Assembly (NCBI RefSeq): GCF_003732425.1
Contig: NZ_MOBX01000015.1
Location: forward strand, 452,303 to 516,302
Length of the DNA stretch: 64,000 nucleotides
Reading direction: 5' to 3'
Source: Pseudomonas fluorescens
GTDB lineage: Bacteria > Pseudomonadota > Gammaproteobacteria > Pseudomonadales > Pseudomonadaceae
The translations under genes and the position numbers were made by a program. Numbering within the stretch: position 1 is the stretch's first letter; the number at the start of each line of letters is the position of its first letter. Positions 43,507-50,647 of the stretch are shown piece by piece. The notes beneath the pieces are model-generated. The model ran no database searches and was not told the origin of the DNA. It saw nothing but the letters and a program-made list of their open reading frames with translations.

Positions 43507-44508
43507 ATGACTCTTCGAATCGCAATCAATGGTTTTGGCCGCATCGGCCGTAATGTCCTGCGCGCACTGTATACCCAAGGCTATCGACAGGATTTGCAGA
43601 TTGTCGCCATCAACGATCTGGGCGACAGCTCGATCAATGCTCATCTGCTCAAATACGACACCGTTCACGGCACGTTCGACGCTCAGGTCGAGCATGACAA
43701 TGAAAGTCTGACCGTCAACGGCGACCGCATTGCGGTCAGCGCCATTCGCAACCCGGCCGAACTGCCATGGGCGGCGGAAAAGATTGATGTGGTGTTCGAA
43801 TGCACCGGTCTCTTTACCGATCGCGCCAAAGCGGCCGCGCATATTACTGCCGGCGCACGCAAAGTGATCATCTCGGCTCCGGCCAAAGGCGCCGACGCCA
43901 CGGTTGTCTATGGTGTGAACCACGACATTCTGCGCCAGTCGCACCAGATCATCTCCAACGCTTCGTGCACCACCAACTGCCTGGCGCCAGTGGCGCAGGT
44001 GCTGCACCGCGAACTGGGGATCGAAAGCGGTCTGATGACCACCATTCATGCCTACACCAACGATCAGAACCTCACCGACGTCTATCACACCGACCCGTAC
44101 CGCGCGCGTTCGGCCACGCAGAACATGATCCCGAGCAAGACCGGCGCTGCTGAAGCCGTGGGCCTGGTGCTGCCGGAACTGGCGGGCAAACTGACCGGCA
44201 TGGCCGTGCGAGTGCCGGTGATCAATGTGTCGCTGGTGGACCTGACCGTGCAACTGAAGAAGGAAGCCAGCGCCGAGGAAGTCAACGCGCTGATGAAAGC
44301 CGCCAGCCAACATTCGAAGATTCTCGGCTTCAACACCCTGCCGCTGGTGTCCAGCGACTTCAACCACAACCCGCTGTCGTCGATCTTCGACGCCAACCAC
44401 ACCAAATCCAGCGGCAAACTGCTGAAAGTGCTGGCCTGGTATGACAACGAGTGGGGCTTCTCCAACCGTATGCTGGATAACTGCCTGGCGTTGTGTAACG
44501 CCGAATAA
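43507..44508 (+). CDS. gap: Glyceraldehyde-3-phosphate dehydrogenase, type I
   Basis: This 333-residue NAD-dependent enzyme oxidises glyceraldehyde-3-phosphate, taking up the product of the KDPG aldolase. The Rossmann motif INGFGRIGRNVLRALY opens the protein. The catalytic Cys is in SNASCTTNCLAPVAQVLH, with His in TTIHAYTNDQNLTDVYHTDPYRARSATQNMIPSKTGAAEAVG. The C-terminal WYDNEWGFSNRMLDN is standard. The usable start is the ATG at 43507. It is divergent from edd-glk under two HexR boxes, the P. putida gap-1 arrangement. Confidence 0.95.
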   Translation: MTLRIAINGFGRIGRNVLRALYTQGYRQDLQIVAINDLGDSSINAHLLKYDTVHGTFDAQVEHDNESLTVNGDRIAVSAIRNPAELPWAAEKIDVVFECTGLFTDRAKAAAHITAGARKVIISAPAKGADATVVYGVNHDILRQSHQIISNASCTTNCLAPVAQVLHRELGIESGLMTTIHAYTNDQNLTDVYHTDPYRARSATQNMIPSKTGAAEAVGLVLPELAGKLTGMAVRVPVINVSLVDLTVQLKKEASAEEVNALMKAASQHSKILGFNTLPLVSSDFNHNPLSSIFDANHTKSSGKLLKVLAWYDNEWGFSNRMLDNCLALCNAE

Positions 44509-44528
44509 TCCCAAGTAATCCCCTATCC

Positions 44529-44619
44529 CTGTGGGAGCGAGCCTGCTCGCGAATACGATGTGTCATTCAACATTTATGTTGGCTGATACACCGCTTTCGC
44601 GAGCAGGCTCGCTCCCACA
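44529..44619. repeat. REP pair, GGGAGCGAGCCTGCTCGC family
   Basis: CTGTGGGAGCGAGCCTGCTC and GAGCAGGCTCGCTCCCACA bracket about 45 bp downstream of gap. Confidence 0.88.
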
Positions 44620-44663
44620 AGGTTTTTCGTTCTATTCAAAATCAGGTCTTGACCATACAGGCA

Positions 44664-44682
44664 GATGATAAGCATTATCATT
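44664..44682. promoter_or_regulatory. Fur box ahead of the ECF sigma gene
   Basis: GATGATAAGCATTATCATT contains TGATAAG-C-ATTATCA, 13 of 14 positions of the 7-1-7 Fur consensus, 26 bp before the start. It indicates repression by iron. Confidence 0.85.
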
Positions 44683-44707
44683 CGCTTGAAATCGATCAGG
44701 TCCTCCC

Positions 44708-45235
44708 GTGAGTCAATCGCGCTTCAACCACGTCTTCCTTACTCAGCGCACATCCTTGCTGCGTACGCTGGAGCGGATGGTCAACAATCACAGCACCGCC
44801 GAAGATCTGTTGCAGGAGACCTACCTGCGCGTGACGCGGGCGTTGAGTGAGCGGGCCATCGATCACCTCGAACCTTTTGTCTTCCAGACAGCGCGCAATC
44901 TGGCGCTGGATCATTTGCGTGCGCGCAAGATCCATTCGCGAACCATGGTCGACGACGTGCCGCAGGATGTCGTGCACAGCGTCGCCGCACCCGCCAGCAG
45001 CGCCGAAGACGCCGCCCACGCCGAACAGATGCTGGAGCGCCTGAACGTGAGTCTCAGTCAACTTAGCCCGCGCCAGCAGCAGATTTTCATCCTCAGTCGT
45101 TTGCATGGGCACAGCTATCAGGAAATCGCCGACGAGCTGAATGTTTCCCTCAGCACCGTGCAAAAAGAACTGAAGCTGATCATGAGCATTTGCATCGGCG
45201 TCGCCGAACGACACGACAGCAGCGGCAAGTTGTAA
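44708..45235 (+). CDS. FecI-like iron-starvation ECF sigma factor
   Basis: This 175-residue sigma-70 ECF factor starts with GTG at 44708. Region 2 is RTLERMVNNHSTAEDLLQETYLRVTRALSERAIDHLEPFVFQTARNLALDHLRAR. Region 4 is LNVSLSQLSPRQQQIFILSRLHGHSYQEIADELNVSLSTVQKELKLIM. It is followed by a FecR-like anti-sigma gene and a TonB receptor with an N-terminal signalling domain, so it should transcribe the receptor gene when the ligand binds. The context (heme oxygenase) suggests the Hxu/Has type of heme signalling. Confidence 0.9.
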   Translation: MSQSRFNHVFLTQRTSLLRTLERMVNNHSTAEDLLQETYLRVTRALSERAIDHLEPFVFQTARNLALDHLRARKIHSRTMVDDVPQDVVHSVAAPASSAEDAAHAEQMLERLNVSLSQLSPRQQQIFILSRLHGHSYQEIADELNVSLSTVQKELKLIMSICIGVAERHDSSGKL

Positions 45236-45284
45236 GCTTCAAGCCCCAAGTAAAAACGAAAAGCAGTACACGCATCTGGCTTGC

Positions 45285-45312
45285 AGCTTGAAGCTTGAAG
45301 CTTGAAGCTTGA
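45285..45312. repeat. Heptamer tandem repeat between sigma and anti-sigma genes
   Basis: Four perfect copies of AGCTTGA lie in the gap. The complementary AAGCTTCAAGC overlaps the sigma-gene stop (about 45235-45245), so the region can fold into a hairpin. Confidence 0.75.
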
Positions 45313-45344
45313 AACTGCTTCGCCAGTAGCCCTGAGGAAACACC

Positions 45345-46310
45345 GTGACGGACACCCACCGCTCGCCTTCGCCGGATTCGGCGCGGGACGCTGCCAACGC
45401 AATGGACCAGGCGCTGGACTGGCTCATCGTGCTCGGCAGCCCGGACGAGGAGCAGACCCGGCAGTTCCATGCCTGGCTGTCGGCCGATCCGCTAAATGCC
45501 GAGGCGTTTGCCAAGGCGCAGGCAATCTGGGACGGCCCGCAAGTCGCCCTGTGTGCGCAAAGCCTGGCGGCGAAACCTGCGAAAGTCACTGTCCTCAAGC
45601 GTCTGCGTCCGCACTGGAAACCGCTGGCCACTGCCGCGGTGCTGATCCTCGGTCTGTTCAGTTTCAGTAATCTGCCGATGCGCATTCAGGCCGATCATCT
45701 GACGGTGGTCGGCGAGCGTCAGCGCCTGCAACTGGAGGACGGCTCGAAAGTCCTGCTCAATACCAATTCGGCATTTTCCAGCACCATCAACGATCAGCAG
45801 CGCGTTGCCCGGTTGTTTCAGGGCGAAGCGTTTTTCGAGATCGCCAGCGGCCGCAGTCAACCCTTGGAAATCGATGCCGGCCCGGTCCGCGCCAGCGTGC
45901 GCGATACCGCGTTTGCCGTGCGTTATCTCGATGGCGTGGCGCAGGTCAACGTGCAGCGTGGCGATGTCGATCTGCAGGCGACGCATAACGACGCTCGCGT
46001 ACGTCTGACGGCGGGTGAGAGTATTCGTATCGGCCCCAACGGTTTCGACCGTCCAGCCAAACTCGACCCCAACACTGACCTGGCCTGGGTCCAGGGCCGG
46101 CTGGTGTTCGAGAACTGCCCGCTGAATCAGGTGCTGGCCGAATTGCGCCGCTACTATCCGGGCTGGATCATCAACAACAACGAGCAACTGGCCGACGTCG
46201 CCGTGACCGGTAATTACCGTCTCGATCAGCCACTCGACGTGGTTCGTTCCCTCGCGCAGATCACCTCGGCGCAACTGAAAGAATTCCCTGCCGTGGTCAT
46301 CCTGAACTAA
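45345..46310 (+). CDS. FecR-like anti-sigma factor / sigma regulator
   Basis: This 321-residue inner-membrane protein starts with GTG at 45345 after a GAGGAAA site. The N-terminal cytosolic domain contains ALDWLIVLGSPDEEQTRQFHAWLSADPLNAEAFAKAQAIWDGP (FecR N-terminal sigma-binding domain). A single membrane helix follows (about residues 90-106, LATAAVLILGLFSFS). The periplasmic FecR domain has LEDGSKVLLNTNSAFS...QGEAFFEIASG, ending in an STN-like DVAVTGNYRLDQPLDVVRSLAQI. It should hold the sigma factor until the receptor signals. Confidence 0.9.
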   Translation: MTDTHRSPSPDSARDAANAMDQALDWLIVLGSPDEEQTRQFHAWLSADPLNAEAFAKAQAIWDGPQVALCAQSLAAKPAKVTVLKRLRPHWKPLATAAVLILGLFSFSNLPMRIQADHLTVVGERQRLQLEDGSKVLLNTNSAFSSTINDQQRVARLFQGEAFFEIASGRSQPLEIDAGPVRASVRDTAFAVRYLDGVAQVNVQRGDVDLQATHNDARVRLTAGESIRIGPNGFDRPAKLDPNTDLAWVQGRLVFENCPLNQVLAELRRYYPGWIINNNEQLADVAVTGNYRLDQPLDVVRSLAQITSAQLKEFPAVVILN

Positions 46311-46312
46311 AT

Positions 46313-46327
46313 GAGAATTATTTTTAC
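46313..46327. promoter_or_regulatory. Fur-like box ahead of the receptor gene
   Basis: TGAGAAT-T-ATTTTTA matches most of the 7-1-7 Fur pattern. It lies just after the anti-sigma stop, 106 bp before the receptor start. It suggests direct Fur control of the receptor in addition to sigma control. Confidence 0.6.
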
Positions 46328-46432
46328 TCGATAGCCGACGTCAGTACGTCTCGTTATAGCCAATGCAATTGATTCGCAACACGCGAAGTCAATCAGCCCC
46401 TATAAAGATTCGTGCGACACGGAGCGCTATCG

Positions 46433-49018
46433 ATGTCCTCTCGCCTTACCCGCCAGACTGCTTCCCCTTCCCGCGTACTGTCGCTACTGACCGCTGCCAT
46501 CCTGATGGCCGGCACTGCACCGCTGATGGCTGCCACTGAGCAGCCCGCGCGGAACATGGGCGATTACGCATTCGCCATCGGCCAGCAGCCGCTGGTGTCG
46601 GCGCTCAATGCCTTCACCGCCGTGACCGGTTGGCAGGTCGGCTTGCCGGCAGAGTTGGGTCAGGGCGTGTCGTCGCCGGGCGTGCGCGGTTCGCTGCCAG
46701 CGGAAAAAGCCCTGGAGCGCCTGTTGGTGGGGACCAACCTGAGCTTCCGCAAAATCAGCAACAACAACGTCGTGCTGGAAAAGCGCAACGCCAGCGGCAC
46801 GCTCAATCTCGATCAGGTGACCATCAGCGCCACCCGCCAGGAACAGTCGGTTAACAGCGTGCCGGCTACCGTCACCGTGCAGACCCGCCAGGATCTGGAC
46901 CGCAACAACGTCAACACCATCAAGGATCTGGTGCGCTACGAGCCGGGTGTGTCCGTCGGCGGCGCCGGCCAGCGTGGCGGCATCAGCGGCTACAACATTC
47001 GCGGGATCGACGGCGACCGCATCCTGACTCAGGTTGACGGCGTCGAAGTGCCAGACGGCTTCTTCAACGGCCCGTACGCCAAGACCCAGCGCAATTACGT
47101 CGACCCGGAAATCGTTAAACGCGTGGAAATCCTCCGTGGCCCGGCCTCGGTGCTGTATGGCAGCAACGCCATCGGCGGCGCCGTCAGCTACTACACCCTC
47201 GATGCCGACGACATCATCAAACCAGGCAAAGACGTCGGTGCTCGCCTGAAAAGCGGTTACAGCTCGGCCGATGACAGCTGGTTGAAATCCGCCACCGTTG
47301 CCGGCCGCGCCGACCGGTTCGACGGTTTGCTGCACTACAGCCAGCGCGACGGTCACGAAACCGATTCCTACGGCAGCAACAATGGCACTGGCCTTGAGCG
47401 CACCGCCGCCAACCCGGAAGACGTCAACGCCTACAACGTGCTGGCCAAGATCGGCTGGAACTACAACGAAGATTCGCGTCTGGGCCTGACCTACGAAAAA
47501 TACAAGGATGATCGCGACACCGATCAGAAAAGTGCTTACGGCGGCCCGTACTTCAACGGCGCCCCGACCATTCCCGACAGCGTACTGCCCGGCGGCATGT
47601 ACCAGTGGCGCACCGGCAACGACACCATCACCCGTGAGCGTTTCGGCATCGAACACACATTCGCCCTCGACAGCCTGCTGGTCGACAACGTGAAGTGGAG
47701 CCTCAACCACCAGATCGCCAAGACCGACCAGAGCACCACCGAGTTCTACTACCCGATCACCCGTAAAGTGCTGCGCACTCGCGACACCCTTTACGAAGAA
47801 AAGCAGTGGGTGTTCGATGCGCAGCTGGACAAGGCCTTCGCCATCGGCGACACCGATCACGTGCTGACTTACGGCACCACCCTCAAGCAACAGAAAGTCA
47901 CCGGCTCGCGCAGCGGCGACGGCACCTGCCTGGCTGTCGGTCGTGGCTGCACCGCCATTGGTGCAACCAGCACCGCTGACGTGCTGGCCAAAGCCACCGA
48001 CTTCCCGGACCCGACCATCAACACCTACAGCGTGTTCGCCCAGGATCAGATCAGCTGGAACAACTGGACATTCCTGCCCGGCCTGCGCTACGACTACACC
48101 CAGCTCAAGCCGCACATCACTCAGGAATTCCTCAACACCGTGGCGGCTGACGGCCAAGGCACGGTCAGCGACGAGAACAAGACCTGGCACAAAGTCTCGC
48201 CAAAATTCGGCCTGACCTACGCCCTGACCGATAACTACACCTGGTACGGTCAGTACGCCGAAGGCTTCCGCACCCCGACCGCGAAAGCCCTGTACGGCCG
48301 TTTCGAAAACACCACCACCGGTTATAGCGTGGCGCCGAACCCGGACCTCGATCCGGAGAAAAGCAAAAGCTACGAAACCGGTCTGCGCGGCCACTTCGAG
48401 CAAGGCTCGTTCGACGTGGCGGTGTTCTATAACAAGTACCGCGATTTCATCAACGAAGACGCTGTGACCCCGGGCCGCAACGAGCTGACCTTCCAGTCGG
48501 CCAACATCAAGCACGCCACCATCAAAGGTGCGGAAGTCAAAGGTCGTTTGAATCTGGATGCGTTCGGCGCGCCACAAGGTCTGTATACCCAAGGCTCGAT
48601 TGCCTACGCCTACGGTCGCAACAACGACAACGGCGAGCCGATCAACAGCGTCAACCCGCTGACCGGCGTGTTCGGTCTGGGTTACGACCAGGACAACTAC
48701 GGCGGCCTGCTGAGCTGGACCGTGGTGAAGAAAAAGGATCGCGTCGACGATAGCAATTTCAAGTCGCCGGATGGCGTCAGCAGTCAGTTCAAAACGCCGG
48801 GCTTCGGCATTCTTGATCTGGCCGGGTACTACAAAGTCACGGATGACGTCACCGTCAGCGGCGGCATTTACAACCTGACCGACAAGAAGTACTGGCTGTG
48901 GGATGACGTGCGCGGTTACGACAGCGTCGGCGAAGCGTCGGTGACGCAACCGGCCAACCTCGATCGCCTGACCCAACCGGGCCGCAACTTCGCGATCAAC
49001 CTGATCTGGGACATCTGA
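46433..49018 (+). CDS. TonB-dependent heme/hemoprotein receptor with secretin/TonB (STN) signalling domain
   Basis: This 861-residue outer-membrane receptor has a signal peptide ending near residue 34 (ILMAGTAPLMAA), then an STN signalling domain (about 48-118, YAFAIGQQPLVSALNAFTAVTGWQVG), a TonB-box region DQVTISATRQEQ, a plug with DRILTQVDGVEVPDG and RVEILRGPASVLYGSNAIGGAVSY, and a barrel with GFRTPTAKALYGRF and NPDLDPEKSKSYETG (the FRAP and NPDL boxes of heme receptors). No His lies between these boxes; Tyr residues do. GGAG stands 8 bases before the ATG at 46433. HxuA-like or HasR-like assignment is not settled. Confidence 0.9.
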   Translation: MSSRLTRQTASPSRVLSLLTAAILMAGTAPLMAATEQPARNMGDYAFAIGQQPLVSALNAFTAVTGWQVGLPAELGQGVSSPGVRGSLPAEKALERLLVGTNLSFRKISNNNVVLEKRNASGTLNLDQVTISATRQEQSVNSVPATVTVQTRQDLDRNNVNTIKDLVRYEPGVSVGGAGQRGGISGYNIRGIDGDRILTQVDGVEVPDGFFNGPYAKTQRNYVDPEIVKRVEILRGPASVLYGSNAIGGAVSYYTLDADDIIKPGKDVGARLKSGYSSADDSWLKSATVAGRADRFDGLLHYSQRDGHETDSYGSNNGTGLERTAANPEDVNAYNVLAKIGWNYNEDSRLGLTYEKYKDDRDTDQKSAYGGPYFNGAPTIPDSVLPGGMYQWRTGNDTITRERFGIEHTFALDSLLVDNVKWSLNHQIAKTDQSTTEFYYPITRKVLRTRDTLYEEKQWVFDAQLDKAFAIGDTDHVLTYGTTLKQQKVTGSRSGDGTCLAVGRGCTAIGATSTADVLAKATDFPDPTINTYSVFAQDQISWNNWTFLPGLRYDYTQLKPHITQEFLNTVAADGQGTVSDENKTWHKVSPKFGLTYALTDNYTWYGQYAEGFRTPTAKALYGRFENTTTGYSVAPNPDLDPEKSKSYETGLRGHFEQGSFDVAVFYNKYRDFINEDAVTPGRNELTFQSANIKHATIKGAEVKGRLNLDAFGAPQGLYTQGSIAYAYGRNNDNGEPINSVNPLTGVFGLGYDQDNYGGLLSWTVVKKKDRVDDSNFKSPDGVSSQFKTPGFGILDLAGYYKVTDDVTVSGGIYNLTDKKYWLWDDVRGYDSVGEASVTQPANLDRLTQPGRNFAINLIWDI

Positions 49019-49024
49019 TCGGCG

Positions 49025-49068
49025 AACCTCACCGCGCGTGTTCAGGCACCGCGCCGTGAGGTTTTTTT
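49025..49068 (+). terminator. Intrinsic terminator between receptor and heme oxygenase genes
   Basis: CCTCAC (49027-49032) pairs with GTGAGG (49056-49061), with GC-rich inner pairing and seven T. It implies that hemO is made by read-through or from its own promoter in the following 60 bp. Confidence 0.75.
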
Positions 49069-49128
49069 ACGCTTGCACGGTGTCTTGTTCGTCTCGTTAT
49101 CAAGCGCCTCTTTTATCAAGGACATGTC

Positions 49129-49725
49129 ATGACCACTTCGGAAAAAGCCCTGCGTACACAACGCCTGAACCAGATTACCCACGAGCCGCACAGCAAGCTC
49201 GACGCCCTGGTCAAAGCCCATGCGCCGTTCGAGACCCGCGCCAACTTCGCCCGTTTCGTCGTCGCGCAATACCTGTTCCAGTCGGAACTGGTCGACCTCT
49301 ACAACGACGCTGAACTGACCGCCATCGTCCCCGATCTGCCGGCCCGTTGCCGCGCAGAAGCGGCCAAGGCTGACCTGGTTGATCTCGACACCGAAGTGCC
49401 GGCGCCGGTGGCAGGCGCGGTGAACAACCCGAGCAAGGCCCGTGCGCTGGGCTGGCTCTTTGTCTCCGAAGGTTCGAAGCTCGGCGCAGCGTTCCTGATC
49501 AAACGCGCGGTGGCGCTGGAGCTGAGCGAAACCTTTGGCGCCCGTCACCTCGGTGAGCCTGAAGGTGGCCGTGCTGAAGGCTGGAAGCGCTTTGTGCGTA
49601 CTCTCGACTCGTTGCAGTTCAGCGCTGAAGAAGAGGCTGAAGTGGAGCAAGGCGCGCTCGATGCGTTCAACCGCTTCACCGTGCTGCTGGAACAGGCTTA
49701 CGCCACAGAGGCCGAACCCGCCTGA
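49129..49725 (+). CDS. hemO: Heme oxygenase (biliverdin-producing)
   Basis: This 198-residue helical enzyme opens heme to biliverdin, CO and iron in the cytoplasm, recovering iron from heme imported by the receptor upstream. The HemO/PigA pattern is visible: LRTQRLNQITHEPHSKLDALVKAHAPFETRANFARFVVAQYLFQSELVDLY, with candidate proximal His 18/21, and the distal helix ALGWLFVSEGSKLGAAFLIKRAVAL (the G-x-x-x-G flexing over heme). The length equals P. aeruginosa PigA. AAGGA precedes the ATG. Confidence 0.93.
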   Translation: MTTSEKALRTQRLNQITHEPHSKLDALVKAHAPFETRANFARFVVAQYLFQSELVDLYNDAELTAIVPDLPARCRAEAAKADLVDLDTEVPAPVAGAVNNPSKARALGWLFVSEGSKLGAAFLIKRAVALELSETFGARHLGEPEGGRAEGWKRFVRTLDSLQFSAEEEAEVEQGALDAFNRFTVLLEQAYATEAEPA

Positions 49726-49741
49726 CACAACACACATCCCC

Positions 49742-49821
49742 CTGTAGGAGCTGCCGAAGGCTGCGATCTTTTGATCTTGAAAACAACATCAAAAGATCGC
49801 AGCCTTCGGCAGCTCCTACAG
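49742..49821. repeat. REP pair, GTAGGAGCTGCCGAAGGC family
   Basis: CTGTAGGAGCTGCCGAAGGC and GCCTTCGGCAGCTCCTACAG bracket about 40 bp. It separates hemO from the DUF454 gene. Confidence 0.88.
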
Positions 49822-49878
49822 GGGAACTGCGTAAGCCTGTAAGATCTCCGTTCCGCTTCAGAAGCCACCGCTGAGCCC

Positions 49879-50274
49879 ATGCCGCAACCCGCCTCCTCGA
49901 AACTCGCCCGTCTGCTGTTCGGCCTGTTGGCCTACGTCAGCCTCGGCATCGGCCTGATCGCCATTGTCGTGCCCGGCCTGCCGACCACCGAGTTCATCCT
50001 CCTCGCCGCCTGGGCCGCGACCCGCAGCTCGCCGCGCCTGAGTGCCTGGCTGGAAAACCATCGTTTGTTCGGGCCGATCCTGAGTAACTGGCGCAACGGC
50101 AAGATCATCGCGCGCAAGGCCAAGGTCAGCGCGACGCTGAGCATGTTGCTCTGCGCGACCCTGATGCTGGTGATGCTCGATCATGGCTGGCCGGTTTATC
50201 TGGCGATTGCCGGGATGAGCCTGGGCAATCTGTGGATCTGGTCGCGCCCTGAGTCCATCGCTAAACCCGCCTGA
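49879..50274 (+). CDS. DUF454 (YbaN-family) membrane protein
   Basis: This 131-residue protein has three to four membrane segments with the YbaN pattern: LLFGLLAYVSLGIGLIAIVVPGLPTTEFILLAAWAATRSSPRLSAWLENHRLFGPILSNWRNGKIIARKAKV. The family role is unknown. In Pseudomonas it is often close to heme oxygenase and heme-uptake genes, so a link to heme or iron is plausible. It lies 153 bp after hemO with a REP pair between, so co-expression is uncertain. Confidence 0.88.
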   Translation: MPQPASSKLARLLFGLLAYVSLGIGLIAIVVPGLPTTEFILLAAWAATRSSPRLSAWLENHRLFGPILSNWRNGKIIARKAKVSATLSMLLCATLMLVMLDHGWPVYLAIAGMSLGNLWIWSRPESIAKPA

Positions 50275-50292
50275 TCCAGTAGAAGATGCTTT

Positions 50293-50415
50293 TGTGGCGA
50301 GGGCGCTTGCTCCCGCTGGAGTGCGAAGCGCTCCCCCGTTTTTTTTTCTGACTCACCGCGTGTACCGGTTTTGCGACGGCTGCGCCGCCGAGCGGGAGCA
50401 AGCGCCCTCGCCACA
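50293..50415. repeat. REP pair, GGCGAGGGCGC variant
   Basis: TGTGGCGAGGGCGCTTGCTC and GAGCAAGCGCCCTCGCCACA bracket about 85 bp. It differs from the main family by C for A at one palindromic position (in both arms). Confidence 0.85.
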
Positions 50416-50647
50416 AAAACCTCATCACCACAAAATACGTTGCCGTTCATCAGCCTGAAACTTCCCTGTAATTAATCCCCTTTTCAGCACAATCTCCTGC
50501 GCAAACGTTTAGCGCTGACCATTCGTCGGCAACGGCCTCATGCACCCACGCCTGGCGCCGATGTGCATTGCATGGCGCTGAATGGATTTGGCGAACCGGG
50601 TCGTTCGTACCCGCAGCCACCCGTTTATTCATTCGCGAGATCGCCCC

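Noticed and set aside
46484..48976. 830-residue open frame antisense to the TonB receptor
   Set aside because: It is the shadow of a GC-rich conserved gene; the antisense protein has no domain pattern and no ribosome site.
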